Shown here: positions 1 through 9,563 of the stretch, piece by piece
Position numbering within the stretch: position 1 is the stretch's first letter
How the letters are laid out: the number at the start of each line of letters is the position of its first letter
Source of the DNA: Sphingomonas lenta
GTDB taxonomy: Bacteria > Pseudomonadota > Alphaproteobacteria > Sphingomonadales > Sphingomonadaceae
Assembly: GCF_002288825.1 (NCBI RefSeq)
Contig: NZ_NSLI01000003.1
Span: 930,001 to 994,000 of the forward strand
Direction of reading: 5' to 3'
Length of the DNA stretch: 64,000 nucleotides
Position numbers and translations under genes: made by a program
The notes under the pieces: model-generated
Databases searched by the model: none
What the model saw: the letters and a program-made list of their open reading frames with translations, nothing else
Told to the model about the DNA's origin: nothing

Positions 1-926
<926 letters not shown>

Positions 927-1082
927 TTAGCCCCGGCTCATCGGAGGCGTGATATGCAGGGGTTCGCCGACCACGCCTGTGAGGAGATGCGCGTCCTCAG
1001 GCCGCCATTCGGGCATGGCATGTGCAAACGTTAGCTTTTTCGTTCGCGGAGCCAAATCGACATTTAGGAAAGGATCGCCACC

Positions 1083-2912
1083 ATGACGAACGGGTTCGAG
1101 AGCGCGGCCGCAACGGCGGCCGCGGCGGGTCAGCGGATCGTGGGAGGCGATGGCGCGAACGTCATCGAGGGCGGCGCAGGAGCCGACCGGCTATTCGGCG
1201 GGGCGGGGTCGACGAGCGCGGAAAGCGGGCGGATCGACGCGACGCGGCTGGCCACGTTCGCGCAGCCCGTCTTCGCCACTTACGCGCCTGGCGGCGACCC
1301 GTCGCTGCTGTTCGTAGTGGAGCGCGCGGGCGCAGTGCGGGTGCTCGACACCGACACGGGGCAGGTGACGGGCACGGCGATCCAGCTCGCGTCGGGTCGC
1401 GTCGGCTTGTCGGGCGAGCGGGGGCTGCTCGGCTTGGCCTTTCACCCGGAGTTCCAGACCAACGGGTGGGCGTTCCTGAGCCTGGTCAACCCTGACGGGC
1501 AGACGGAGATCCTGCGCTACAAGACCATGGCCAGCGACCCGACGCGGCTCGATCCGGCGTCCGAGACGCTGATCTGGCGGTTCGACCGTTTGCCCGAATA
1601 CGACAATCACGCGGGCGGCTGGATCGGCTTCGGGCCGGACGGCCACCTTTACCTCGCGTCGGGCGACGGGGGCGGGGGCAACGACCCCGCGAACCAGGCG
1701 CAGAACCGCGACTCGCTGCTCGGCAAGATGCTGCGCATCGACGTGGACGGCGCGGACGCGTTCGCGAGCGACCCGAACCGCAACTATGCCATCCCGACCG
1801 ATAATCCGTTCGTGGGCGAGGCGGGTGCGGACGAGGTGTGGGCGTACGGCCTGCGCAATCCGTGGCGCAACAGCTTCGACCGAGAGACGGGCGACCTCTA
1901 CATCGCCGATGTCGGCCAGGGCGCGCGGGAGGAGGTCAACTGGCAGGCCGCGACGTCCGACGGCGGCGAGAACTATGGCTGGGTCGTGCGCGAGGGCGAT
2001 CGGGTGAACGTGACCGGGCGGCCGGGCAATCCGCCGCCCGACGATCCCTCGCTGGTCGATCCCGTGCTGGCCTATGCGCACGGGCCGGTGAACGGGCGGT
2101 CGATCACGGGCGGCTACGTGTATCGCGGGCCGGGCGAGGGGCTGGAGGGCTTCTACGTTTACGGCGACTTCATCAGCGGGCGCATCGCCGCGTTCCGGGT
2201 GGAGGAGGGCGAGGCGGCGGACGCGACCGACCTGAACGACCGGATCGTTGGGCTGAACGCGGCGGGGACGCTGCCGCGGCTGACCTCGTTCGCGGAAGGG
2301 GTCGGGGGCGAGCTCTACGCCATGGCGATCGACGGCGGGCTGTACCGATTGTCGCCCAGCGCGGGCGCGGCGGACGGGAACGACGTGATCCGCGGCGGGA
2401 CGGGCGCCGACGAGCTGTACGGCGAGGCGGGGCGCGACGACCTGTTCGGCGGCGCGGACGACGACTCCCTGGTGGGCGGGTTCGGCGGCGACCGCCTGTT
2501 CGGCGAGGGCGGCCGCGACCGGCTGCGCGGCGAGGCGGGCGCGGACCTGCTCGCGGGCGGGGCGGGCCACGACGCGATGATCGGCGGGGCGGGGGGCGAC
2601 CTGTTCCTCTTCGACAATCGCGCGAACGTGGGGCGCGACCGCGTCGGCGGCTTCGACGCGTCCGACCTGCTGGTCACCACCGTGGCGCTGCGCGACGGCA
2701 ACAATGACGGGATCATCGTCTTCAGCGGGAAGAACCTGGCCCTGGGCGGCGGCGGGAGCGTGTCGATGACCGACGGGTCGGGCGCGACGATCCGGCGGTT
2801 GGAGTATGACGGCTTCTTCGACCAGGAGGGCGCGCGCTACTTCGTCTACAGCCTAGTCGGGTCGGCGGCGGCGGGCGTGGCGCAGGCGTCGGCGTTCGAC
2901 CTGACGATCTGA
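1083..2912 (+). CDS. PQQ-type glucose/sorbosone dehydrogenase with RTX calcium-binding repeats
   Basis: A 609-residue protein. A six-bladed soluble sugar-dehydrogenase propeller (about residues 50-425) carries family motifs RGLLGLAFHP, DNHAGGWIGFGPDGHLY (with the putative catalytic His), GKMLRIDVDG, YGLRNPWR, IADVGQ and GENYGW. Glycine/aspartate-rich RTX nonapeptides (GGxGxDxLxG) flank it on both sides: a short block at residues 21-43 and about eight copies at 431-510, followed by a roughly 100-residue tail. There is no signal peptide. RTX repeats plus a C-terminal tail suggest type I secretion, but no ABC exporter genes are in the window. AGGAAAGG lies about 9 nt before the ATG. It is a lone plus-strand gene between queA/EF-hand and tgt. 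The sugar substrate is unknown. Confidence 0.88.
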   Translation: MTNGFESAAATAAAAGQRIVGGDGANVIEGGAGADRLFGGAGSTSAESGRIDATRLATFAQPVFATYAPGGDPSLLFVVERAGAVRVLDTDTGQVTGTAIQLASGRVGLSGERGLLGLAFHPEFQTNGWAFLSLVNPDGQTEILRYKTMASDPTRLDPASETLIWRFDRLPEYDNHAGGWIGFGPDGHLYLASGDGGGGNDPANQAQNRDSLLGKMLRIDVDGADAFASDPNRNYAIPTDNPFVGEAGADEVWAYGLRNPWRNSFDRETGDLYIADVGQGAREEVNWQAATSDGGENYGWVVREGDRVNVTGRPGNPPPDDPSLVDPVLAYAHGPVNGRSITGGYVYRGPGEGLEGFYVYGDFISGRIAAFRVEEGEAADATDLNDRIVGLNAAGTLPRLTSFAEGVGGELYAMAIDGGLYRLSPSAGAADGNDVIRGGTGADELYGEAGRDDLFGGADDDSLVGGFGGDRLFGEGGRDRLRGEAGADLLAGGAGHDAMIGGAGGDLFLFDNRANVGRDRVGGFDASDLLVTTVALRDGNNDGIIVFSGKNLALGGGGSVSMTDGSGATIRRLEYDGFFDQEGARYFVYSLVGSAAAGVAQASAFDLTI

Positions 2913-2914
2913 GG

Positions 2915-3382
2915 TCAGCGCGGGCGCTCGGGCCTACGCCGACCGGGGCCGCCCTGACCCGGCGGCAGGCTGCGGATGGTGACGAGCTCGTTGCGGGCGA
3001 GCGTGCTGTCGCCGTTCGCGTCGTAGCGCGCGGCGATGGCGGTGAAGCGGGCGGCGAGTTCGGCGGCGGTGATGCGGTTGTCGCCGTCCTTGTCGAGTTC
3101 GTATGGGCCGGGGAGCGCGTTGCGGTCGCCGAGCCAGCGCTGCGCCCAGTCGGCATAGGCGATGTAGCCGACCCGGCCCGCCGACGCGCCCTCGGCGGTG
3201 GCATAGGCGCGGGCGAGGCAGTCGTCGCGTTCCGCTTTGGTGACGAGCGCGTCGGCGTTCGCGTCGCAGGCCGCGAAGAACATGGCGGCGGGCTCGACCA
3301 GGATCGTGGCGGGCGGCTGGGCCGTGGGGCTGGGCGGCGGAGCGGGCGGTGCAGCCTGGAGGGCCAGGGCGAGCAGGAGCAT
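2915..3382 (-). CDS. Small secreted EF-hand protein
   Basis: A 155-residue protein with a short hydrophobic N-terminus (MLLLALALQA) that looks like a signal peptide, then a proline-rich stretch. It carries two or three EF-hand-like loops: DANADALVTKAE near residue 40, DKDGDNRITAAE near 97 and DANGDSTLARNE near 120. These match the DxDxDG calcium-loop pattern, so calcium binding is likely; a catalytic role is not. The basic, proline- and glycine-rich tail (GGPGRRRPERPR) is unstructured-looking. The stop lies only 2 nt from the stop of the convergent sugar dehydrogenase gene, and the start is 9 nt after the queA stop, so it is probably cotranscribed with queA. Confidence 0.8.
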   Translation of the reverse strand: MLLLALALQAAPPAPPPSPTAQPPATILVEPAAMFFAACDANADALVTKAERDDCLARAYATAEGASAGRVGYIAYADWAQRWLGDRNALPGPYELDKDGDNRITAAELAARFTAIAARYDANGDSTLARNELVTIRSLPPGQGGPGRRRPERPR

Positions 3383-3391
3383 GGGCGGTCC

Positions 3392-4417
3392 TTAGGGCAG
3401 GAGCAGCGACGCGTCGCCGTAAGAGTAGAAGCGGTACTCGTGCGCGACGGCGTGGGCGTAGGCCCCGAGCATGCGCTCGCGGCCCATGAGCGCGCTGACC
3501 AGCATGAACAGGGTCGAGCGGGGGAGGTGGAAGTTGGTCATGAGCCCGCCCGTCGCGCGGAAGCGGTAGCCGGGGGTAATGAAGATCGACGTGTCGCCTT
3601 CGAAGGGCTCGACCACGCCGTCCTCGCGCGCGGCACTCTCGAGCAGGCGGAGCGAGGTGGTGCCGACAGGGATGACGCGGCCGCCATTCGCGCGCGCTTG
3701 ATTGAGGCGGTCGGCGGTGGATCGGTCGATGCGGCCCCATTCGGCGTGCATGCGGTGGTCGTCGGTGTCCTCCGCCTTGACGGGGAGGAAGGTGCCCGCG
3801 CCGACGTGGAGCGTCAGCGTGGCGTGGCGCACGCCCGCGGCCTCCAAGCGCGCCAGGAGGTCGGGGGTGAAGTGCAGGCTGGCGGTCGGCGCGGCGACGG
3901 CGCCGGGCTCGGCGGCGAACATCGTCTGGTAGTCGTCGGCGTCGCGCGCGTCGGTGGGGCGCTTGGCGGCGATATAGGGCGGCAAGGGCATGCGGCCGGC
4001 GCGATCGAGCAGCAGCTCGACGGGCTCGTCGCCCTCGAACTCGAGCGCGAAGCTGCCGTCAGCGGCGCGGTCGGAGGCGGTCGCGGTGACGCCCTCCCCG
4101 AAGTCGATGGCATCACCGTCGCGCAGACGCTTGGCATTGCGGACGAAGGCGCGCCAGCGGCGAGGGCCTTCGCGCTTGTGGAGCGTCGCGCCGATCTTGG
4201 CGTCGCCGCGGCGGCCCTTGAGTTGCGCGGGGATGACGCGCGTGTCGTTGAAGACGAGGAGGTCGCCCGCGCGGAGCTGGCCCGGCAGGTCGCGGACGAC
4301 GCGGTCGTGGAGCCCCGCGTCGTTCACGACGAGCAGGCGCGCGCCGTCGCGTGGGGAAGCGGGGCGAAGCGCGATCCGTTCCGGCGGCAGGTCGAAGTCG
4401 AAGAGGTCGACGTTCAT
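3392..4417 (-). CDS. queA: S-adenosylmethionine:tRNA ribosyltransferase-isomerase (QueA)
   Basis: Transfers and isomerises the ribosyl part of S-adenosylmethionine onto preQ1-tRNA to make epoxyqueuosine. The 341 residues match the full family length. Diagnostic blocks are [51 protein letters not shown] and the C-terminal [12 protein letters not shown]. It lies 43 nt downstream of the peptidyl-prolyl isomerase gene in the same orientation and probably belongs to that operon. It acts in the same pathway as tgt at the left edge of the window. Confidence 0.97.
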   Translation of the reverse strand: MNVDLFDFDLPPERIALRPASPRDGARLLVVNDAGLHDRVVRDLPGQLRAGDLLVFNDTRVIPAQLKGRRGDAKIGATLHKREGPRRWRAFVRNAKRLRDGDAIDFGEGVTATASDRAADGSFALEFEGDEPVELLLDRAGRMPLPPYIAAKRPTDARDADDYQTMFAAEPGAVAAPTASLHFTPDLLARLEAAGVRHATLTLHVGAGTFLPVKAEDTDDHRMHAEWGRIDRSTADRLNQARANGGRVIPVGTTSLRLLESAAREDGVVEPFEGDTSIFITPGYRFRATGGLMTNFHLPRSTLFMLVSALMGRERMLGAYAHAVAHEYRFYSYGDASLLLP

Positions 4418-4460
4418 GGCGCGGGCGCCGCCCCGGCTCGCGTGGAGGCGGCGGGAGAGG

Positions 4461-5198
4461 TCAGCGGCGCGTGCCGGTGGTGCGGCGGCGGGCGGGCGCG
4501 GCGCGCGCGGGCCTGCGCGGCGGGACGGGGGCGGCGCGCGGCGTCGGCGCGGCAGTCGCGCCGGGCAGCGTCACGGGCGCGCCGAGGTCGGCGGCGGGCT
4601 GGACGGGCGCGGGGACGTAGGCGGGCGGGTTGTCGCTGGCGATGTACGCCTTGAGGATGCGGCTGGGGCTCGCGGGCGGCTCGCCGCGCTCGATGGCGTC
4701 CACATGCTGCATGCCGTCCATCACGCGGCCGAACACGGTGTAGTCCTTGTCGAGCTGGAGCCGCGGCTGGAAGACGATGAAGAACTGGCTGTTGGCGCTG
4801 TTCTTCTCCTGCGCGCGCGCGGCCGAGACGGCGCCGCGGACATGGGGCAGGTAGTTGAACTCGGCCTCGAGGTCCGGGAGCGGCGAGCCGCCGGTGCCGT
4901 CGCCCTTGGGGTCGCCACCCTGCGCCATGAAGCCGTCGATGACGCGGTGAAAGGTCAGCCCGTCGTAGAAGCCCTGGCGCGTCAACGTCTTGACGCGCTC
5001 CACCATCTTGGGCGCGACGTCGGGACGCAGCAGGATCGTCACCCGCCCGCCGGTGGACAGGTCGAGCAGCCAGATGTTGGTCTTGTCGGTGGGCGAGGGC
5101 GGGGCGGGCCGGCCCGGAACGGGATCGACCACCTGGGCCGAAACGGGAGCCGCGAACACGGCCGCGAGCGCGGCGAGAAGGCCGGAGAACAGACGCAT
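4461..5198 (-). CDS. Exported cyclophilin-type peptidyl-prolyl cis-trans isomerase
   Basis: A 245-residue periplasmic proline isomerase. A signal peptide (residues 1-21, ending VSAQ) is followed by a cyclophilin fold. Hallmarks are [33 protein letters not shown] and [11 protein letters not shown], which include the active-site Arg, Phe and Gln positions. The last roughly 45 residues form a basic, proline/alanine/arginine-rich tail that is not part of the fold. AGGATC lies about 6 nt before the ATG. The position between coaD and queA is a common arrangement in sphingomonads. The periplasmic clients are not identifiable from sequence. Confidence 0.93.
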   Translation of the reverse strand: MRLFSGLLAALAAVFAAPVSAQVVDPVPGRPAPPSPTDKTNIWLLDLSTGGRVTILLRPDVAPKMVERVKTLTRQGFYDGLTFHRVIDGFMAQGGDPKGDGTGGSPLPDLEAEFNYLPHVRGAVSAARAQEKNSANSQFFIVFQPRLQLDKDYTVFGRVMDGMQHVDAIERGEPPASPSRILKAYIASDNPPAYVPAPVQPAADLGAPVTLPGATAAPTPRAAPVPPRRPARAAPARRRTTGTRR

Positions 5199-5284
5199 GT
5201 ACGATCCTGTAAGGGTGGATTGCGGCGCGGTTTAGACCAGATCGGGGGTGTCGCCAACGTGAATGAGGCTCCGTGCCGCCGCGG

Positions 5285-5791
5285 TCAGCTCCCCCGTCGG
5301 CCGACCTCCGCGACCTTGGCCAGCATCGCCTCGCGCACGGCGGGGGTGACGAAGCGGCCGACCTCGCCGCCGTAGAGCGCGATCTCCTTGACCAGCTTGG
5401 ACGCGATCGGCTGGAGCGCGACGTCGGCCATGAGGAAGACGGTCTCGACCCGCGGGTTGATCTGCTGGTTCATCCCGGCCATCTGATACTCGTATTCGAA
5501 ATCCGCGACGGCGCGCAGGCCCCGGACGATGACGCGCGCGCCCTGCGCTTCGGCGAAGTTCATCAGCAGCGAGTCGAACGGCACCACGGCGATGTTCGCG
5601 CCCAGCTGCGCCACCTCATGCTCCACCATCGCCATGCGCTCGGGCAGCGAGAACATGGGGCTCTTGGACGCGTTGGTGGTGACGCCGACGACGAGCCGGT
5701 CGACGAGCTTCGCGCCGCGGCGGATGATGTCGAGGTGACCTAGCGTGATCGGGTCGAAGGTGCCGGGGTAGACGCCGATGCGCTCGCTCAA
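5285..5791 (-). CDS. coaD: Phosphopantetheine adenylyltransferase (CoaD)
   Basis: Fourth step of coenzyme A synthesis: ATP plus 4'-phosphopantetheine gives dephospho-CoA. The 168 residues are full length for the family. The nucleotidyltransferase signature is clear at the N-terminus (YPGTFDPITLGHLDII, with the TxGH-type ATP site), followed by FDSLLMNFA, VRGLRAVADFEYE and the MNQQINP block. The ATG overlaps the ispA stop by 4 nt (ATGA), which implies translational coupling to the isoprenoid gene upstream. Confidence 0.97.
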   Translation of the reverse strand: MSERIGVYPGTFDPITLGHLDIIRRGAKLVDRLVVGVTTNASKSPMFSLPERMAMVEHEVAQLGANIAVVPFDSLLMNFAEAQGARVIVRGLRAVADFEYEYQMAGMNQQINPRVETVFLMADVALQPIASKLVKEIALYGGEVGRFVTPAVREAMLAKVAEVGRRGS

Positions 5792-6687
5792 CGGTCGCGC
5801 TCCAGGACGAAGCGGGCGAGCTCACGGAGGATGTCGGCTTCCGAACCGAAGGAGTGCAGATGCTGGATCGCCTGGTCGACGAGCATGCGGGACTGGGCTC
5901 GGGCGCGGTCGGGGCCGAGAAGCGTCAGGAAAGTCTCCTTGCCGGCGTCCGCGTCCTTCCTGAGCTTCTTGCCGACCTTGCCCTCGTCGCCGTGCGCGTC
6001 GAGCAGGTCGTCGACGATCTGAAAGGCGAGCCCCAGGTCGTGCGCGTAGCCGCGCAGCCCCAGGCGCCCCTCCGGCGGCACGCGGCCGAGGATCGCGCCC
6101 GCCTCCACGGACGCGCCGATCAGCGCGCCGGTCTTCATCTGCTGGAGGCGGGTCACGGTCGGGAGGTCGAAGCTGGCGGTCTCGGCCGCCAAGTCCATCG
6201 CCTGACCGCCCGCCATGCCGCTGGGGCCGGCGGCGCGGGCGAGGTCGAGCACGAGCTCGGCGCGGACGAAGGGGTCGGGGTGCGTGTCGGGATGCGCCAG
6301 CCACTCGAAGGCCAATGCGTGGAGGCAGTCGCCGGCCAGGATCGCGGTCGCCTCGCCGTAGCGGACGTGCACCGTCGGCTTGCCGCGGCGGAGCGCGTCG
6401 TCGTCCATCGCCGGCAGGTCGTCGTGGATCAGCGAGTAGACGTGGATAGCCTCGATCGCGGCGCCCACGCGCGTGCTGGCGACGCGGTCGACGGCGAACA
6501 GGTCGGCCACCGCGCGCACGAGCAAGGGGCGGAGCCGCTTACCCCCCGCCATCGCGGCGTAGCGCATCGCCTCGTACAGATCGGCGCGGGGGTCGTCGGG
6601 GACGGGCAGCAGCGCGTCGAACGCCCGGTCCACCTCACCGGCCACGTCGGCCATCGCATCATGGAGGCTGAACGGCTGCGCGGCCAC
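5788..6687 (-). CDS. ispA: Polyprenyl (farnesyl-type) diphosphate synthase
   Basis: A trans-prenyltransferase of about 299 residues that condenses isopentenyl diphosphate with allylic diphosphates. It has the basic GGKRLRPLL block, the first Asp-rich motif DDLPAMDDD with the two-residue insertion typical of bacterial FPP synthases, the KTGALI motif, and the second Asp-rich motif FQIVDDLLDAHGDE. The chosen start is the GTG at 6687 (V-A-A-Q-P-F-S), 4 nt after the xseB stop, giving the usual family length; an ATG 11 codons later is the alternative. Longer frames reaching to 6897 would overlap xseB and are not credible. The product could be FPP or GGPP. Confidence 0.92.
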   Translation of the reverse strand: MAAQPFSLHDAMADVAGEVDRAFDALLPVPDDPRADLYEAMRYAAMAGGKRLRPLLVRAVADLFAVDRVASTRVGAAIEAIHVYSLIHDDLPAMDDDALRRGKPTVHVRYGEATAILAGDCLHALAFEWLAHPDTHPDPFVRAELVLDLARAAGPSGMAGGQAMDLAAETASFDLPTVTRLQQMKTGALIGASVEAGAILGRVPPEGRLGLRGYAHDLGLAFQIVDDLLDAHGDEGKVGKKLRKDADAGKETFLTLLGPDRARAQSRMLVDQAIQHLHSFGSEADILRELARFVLERDR

Positions 6688-6691
6688 GTGC

Positions 6692-6931
6692 TCAGCCGGC
6701 GGCAAAGGGGCGCGTTCCGGCGGGTCGGCCCTCGCTATCGAGCCGGATCGCCTCGATCCGCGCCTGCGCCGCGTCCAGCCGCTCGGCGCATTTGGCGCGC
6801 AGGCGGTCGCCGCGCTCGTAGAGCCGGATCGACTCGTCCAGCGCGCAGTCGCCGCTCTCCAGCCGCGCGACGATGCGTTCCAGCTCCTTGAGCGCATCCT
6901 CGAACGACAGGTCTTCGATGGGCGTATCCAT
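6692..6931 (-). CDS. xseB: Exodeoxyribonuclease VII small subunit (XseB)
   Basis: A 79-residue small subunit that partners XseA in single-strand DNA degradation. The sequence has the family core SFEDALKELERIVARLESGD followed by LDESIRLYERG, forming the coiled helical hairpin. A Gly/Arg/Pro-rich tail follows. It is the first gene of the compact xseB-ispA-coaD run, with ispA starting 4 nt after its stop. The large subunit XseA is not in this window. Confidence 0.94.
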   Translation of the reverse strand: MDTPIEDLSFEDALKELERIVARLESGDCALDESIRLYERGDRLRAKCAERLDAAQARIEAIRLDSEGRPAGTRPFAAG

Positions 6932-7009
6932 GCGGCATGCTATGGCGCACGGCCTGATGAGGGGTCAAGAACGGGTGCCAATCGGTGAGAAGTGCGCGGT
7001 CCTGGCGGC

Positions 7010-7627
7010 TTATCCGGGAGTAGGCTTAGGCGTCGGCGTCGGCGTCGGCGTCGGTGATGGCGTCGGCGTCGGCGTGGGGGTTGGAGTCGGGATCGTGGGC
7101 GCCTCCGCCTTAGACTGCATGCTGGGCAGCCCCTTGTTGATCTCCTGACTGATCAGCGAGACGCCTGCGGCGAACGCGTTGTCCACGCGCGCACGATACT
7201 CGTCCTCCCCCAAAACGCCGGTCAGCCACATGTAGCAGTAGATCGGCGGCATCGCCCGGATGAGCTCAAGTCCTTGCGAGCGGGGAGCGAGTTGCAGAAT
7301 GGTCGCCGCGGTCGCTGCTCGGGTTCCGGCGTCGACGCCTTTCGCTGCCAGCTGCGCGCCGACTTGGGAGGCCACTGCCTCGCCGACATCGGGCGGCGCC
7401 TCCGCGCAGATCCTCTGCTTGCCGGTCGTCTGATCGGCGCTGAGCATCGTGATCGCACGTCGTTCGGCGCGAAGCGTCAGAACGGACGCCTTGGGCTGAC
7501 CAGTGTCGCCTACGCGTACGCGGTCCTCTATCATGGGGTTGGCGGCTCGGGGCGTGAACATGCGATGCCCACAACCGGACAGCATAGTGCTAAGCAGTAA
7601 TAGATGGACGGTGAATCGGCTCATCAT
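7010..7627 (-). CDS. Putative lipoprotein with Pro-Thr repeat tail
   Basis: A 205-residue protein not assigned to a family. The N-terminus is a lipoprotein signal with lipobox LSGC (Cys about residue 19). The middle, about 140 residues, includes two Cys (RICAEAP and IYCYMW) and a helical segment. The C-terminal roughly 30 residues are nearly pure Pro-Thr dipeptides (TPTPTPTP...), encoded by GGCGTC-type hexamer repeats on the plus strand. Base composition is visibly less GC-rich than the flanking genes, which may mean a different history. It is monocistronic on the minus strand, and the aldehyde dehydrogenase gene upstream is divergent. A role at the outer membrane or cell wall is only an inference. 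Confidence 0.7.
   Translation of the reverse strand: MMSRFTVHLLLLSTMLSGCGHRMFTPRAANPMIEDRVRVGDTGQPKASVLTLRAERRAITMLSADQTTGKQRICAEAPPDVGEAVASQVGAQLAAKGVDAGTRAATAATILQLAPRSQGLELIRAMPPIYCYMWLTGVLGEDEYRARVDNAFAAGVSLISQEINKGLPSMQSKAEAPTIPTPTPTPTPTPSPTPTPTPTPKPTPG
7026..7089. repeat. GGCGTC-type hexamer microsatellite inside lipoprotein gene
   Basis: A run of imperfect hexamers (GGCGTC, with single-base variants such as GGTGAT and GGGGTT) encodes the Pro-Thr tail of the minus-strand lipoprotein. Because the unit is 6 nt, slippage would change tail length by two residues without shifting the frame. Confidence 0.75.
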
Positions 7628-7804
7628 GCACCCCCTACGGCTACGTTGGATGAGCGACCCCTTTTGCTCCTGATGCTATCATCATTTGGGTTCGGCACCC
7701 TATCCTTCTTGCGACAACTAGATCCGGATCGGCGGTAAGCGCGCCCGGCTGTCGGTGGTCCGACCTGGCTTTCACAGAAGCCGGGCTCGTTCAGGAGGAA
7801 TAGT

Positions 7805-9187
7805 ATGTTCACGAGCGTTAACCCCGCGACGGGCAAGCCGGCCGCATCCTATCCGAAGCTGACGGACGCCGAGGTCGGGCAGTGCGTCGCGCGGGCGTCA
7901 GCGACCTATGCTGACTGGCGGCTGAGTCCTCACACGGAGCGGTCCGACCTGCTGCGCCGCATCGCAGACCGCTTCGAGGCCGAGACCGACCGGCTCGCGG
8001 CGCTCGCGACCGCCGAGATGGGCAAGACGCTCAAGTCCGCACGGGCGGAGGTGGCGAAGTGCGTCGCGGGTTTCCGCTATTATGCGCAAGCCGGGCCGGG
8101 GATGCTGGCGCCGGTGCGGTTGAAGGCGGCCGGCGGCGTCGCCGAAGCGCGCTGGCACCCGATCGGGCCGGTGCTGGCGGTCATGCCGTGGAACTTCCCC
8201 TATTGGCAGGTGGTGCGGTTCCTGGCGCCGACGATCATGGCGGGCAATGTGGGGCTGCTCAAGCACGCCTCGCTGACGCAGGGCTGCGCCCTGGCGATCG
8301 AGGAGATGGTGCGCGAGGCGGGGGCGCCGGAGGGCGTGTTCCAGAACCTCGCCATCCGCGCGGGCGGAGTGGCCGCGCTCATCGCCGACGACCGGGTCGC
8401 GGCGGTGACGCTGACCGGGAGCGAGGAGGCGGGCGCGACCGTCGCTGAGCAGGCGGGCCGCGCGCTCAAAAAGGTGGTGCTGGAGCTGGGCGGGTCGGAC
8501 CCGTTCATCGTAATGCCGTCCGCCGATCTCGACGCGGCGGCCAAGGCGGCGGTGACGGCGCGCATCCAGAACGCCGGCCAGTCCTGCATCTGCGGCAAGC
8601 GGATGATCGTCCACGGGCAAGTGTACGACGCCTTCGCCGAGCGGTTCGTCGCGGGCATGCGCGCCGTGAAGGTCGGCGACCCGGTCGACGAGGCGAACGA
8701 CATGGGCCCGCTGTCGAGCGTCGAGCAGCGCGACGCGGTGCTGGAGCAGCTGGAGCGGTTCAAGGCGGCGGGCGCGACGCTGGTGGGCGGCGAGCGGCTG
8801 CCGGGCGAGGGCGCCTATATGACCGCGGGCGTGCTGACGGACGTGCCGATCGAGTCGGAGGTCGCCAAGGAGGAGCTGTTCGGGCCGGTCGCCATGTTGT
8901 TCCGCGCGGCCGACGCGGACGAGGCGATCCACATCGCCAACGACGTGCCGTTCGGGCTGGGATCGAGCGTGTGGACGAACGACGAGGCCGAGCGCGAGCG
9001 CTTCGCGCGCGACATCGAGGCGGGCATGGTCGCGGTGAACCAGGTGCTCGCCTCCACGCCCGAAGCGCCGTTCGGGGGCGTGAAGCGGTCGGGCCACGGG
9101 CGCGAGCTCGGCGCGCAGGGGCTGCACGAGTTCATGAACCTGAAGACGGTGATGCTGCCTGGGGCGAGCGGGGAAGTGGGGGATTAG
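7805..9187 (+). CDS. NAD(P)-dependent aldehyde dehydrogenase (succinate-semialdehyde type)
   Basis: A 460-residue aldehyde dehydrogenase. It starts with the typical TSVNPATGK, then has PWNFPYWQV (cofactor and substrate pocket), TGSEEAG, LELGGSDPFIV with the general-base Glu, and GQSCICGKR with the catalytic Cys near residue 261 (first of the CxC pair). EAPFGGVKRSGHGRELG follows near the end. The motif set is closest to GabD/Sad-type succinate-semialdehyde dehydrogenases, but substrate identity is an inference. A strong AGGAGGAA lies about 5 nt before the ATG. There is no co-oriented neighbour; an inverted repeat pair follows its stop. Confidence 0.92.
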   Translation: MFTSVNPATGKPAASYPKLTDAEVGQCVARASATYADWRLSPHTERSDLLRRIADRFEAETDRLAALATAEMGKTLKSARAEVAKCVAGFRYYAQAGPGMLAPVRLKAAGGVAEARWHPIGPVLAVMPWNFPYWQVVRFLAPTIMAGNVGLLKHASLTQGCALAIEEMVREAGAPEGVFQNLAIRAGGVAALIADDRVAAVTLTGSEEAGATVAEQAGRALKKVVLELGGSDPFIVMPSADLDAAAKAAVTARIQNAGQSCICGKRMIVHGQVYDAFAERFVAGMRAVKVGDPVDEANDMGPLSSVEQRDAVLEQLERFKAAGATLVGGERLPGEGAYMTAGVLTDVPIESEVAKEELFGPVAMLFRAADADEAIHIANDVPFGLGSSVWTNDEAERERFARDIEAGMVAVNQVLASTPEAPFGGVKRSGHGRELGAQGLHEFMNLKTVMLPGASGEVGD

Positions 9188-9207
9188 CGGTGGAACCCGC
9201 TCCCGCC

Positions 9208-9340
9208 CGTCACCCCGGACTTGTTCCGGGGTCCATCGCTGTCCGGGCGAACCGCTCGCGAGAGCAGGACAGTCGGTGGTGCACACCCGCCGACGTGTCG
9301 TGTCCACGACGATGGACCCCGGAACAAGTCCGGGGTGACG
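9208..9340. repeat. Family B palindromic repeat pair
   Basis: Two hairpins in inverted orientation. The first reads GTCACCCCGG..CCGGGGTCCAT and the second ATGGACCCCGG..CCGGGGTGAC, separated by about 75 nt. The whole can also pair as one large inverted repeat. The same element recurs at 35349, 43922 and 56064. It lies between the aldehyde dehydrogenase stop and a small minus-strand membrane protein gene. Confidence 0.85.
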
Positions 9341-9362
9341 AAGGAGAGTTTAGGAGCGGGCC

Positions 9363-9563
9363 TTACCCGCCCAGCCGCTGGCTCGTCCAAGTGACGAGCA
9401 CCGACACAGCCATCAGGCCGAGGTCGACCGCCGCCTGGACGCGCTGCGGGTTGGGGTCGCCGACGCTGTGGGTGATGAGGCGGATGTCGGCGGTGGGACG
9501 CTGCACGGCCATGAGCGCCAGAACCGCTCCACCCGCGATCAACAGCTTCCGACGATCACGCAT
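9363..9563 (-). CDS. Small membrane protein, unknown function
   Basis: A 66-residue protein with two hydrophobic segments: LLIAGGAVLALMAV near residues 7-20 and AAVDLGLMAVSVLVTW near 45-60, joined by a short polar loop. It matches no family I recognise. The start is ATG (M-R-D-R-R-K-L-L), with GGGAGG about 7 nt upstream. The frame is open further upstream, but the extension has shadow-like composition and is not used. A perfect 7-bp inverted repeat lies about 50 nt before the start and may be an operator. Confidence 0.6.
   Translation of the reverse strand: MRDRRKLLIAGGAVLALMAVQRPTADIRLITHSVGDPNPQRVQAAVDLGLMAVSVLVTWTSQRLGG

Noticed and set aside
1191-2570. Long minus-strand open frame (459 codons) opposite the RTX dehydrogenase
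   Set aside because: It is antisense to a clear gene, with Arg/Ala/Val-rich shadow composition and no domain motifs. High GC makes stop codons rare on the opposite strand.
5788-6897. Longer version of ispA starting at 6897
   Set aside because: The extra N-terminus overlaps xseB in another frame and is Ser/Arg/Trp-rich; the GTG at 6687 gives the normal family length.
7624-7836. 70-codon minus-strand frame before the aldehyde dehydrogenase
   Set aside because: It overlaps the dehydrogenase start and the intergenic promoter region, with no ribosome-binding site or domain.
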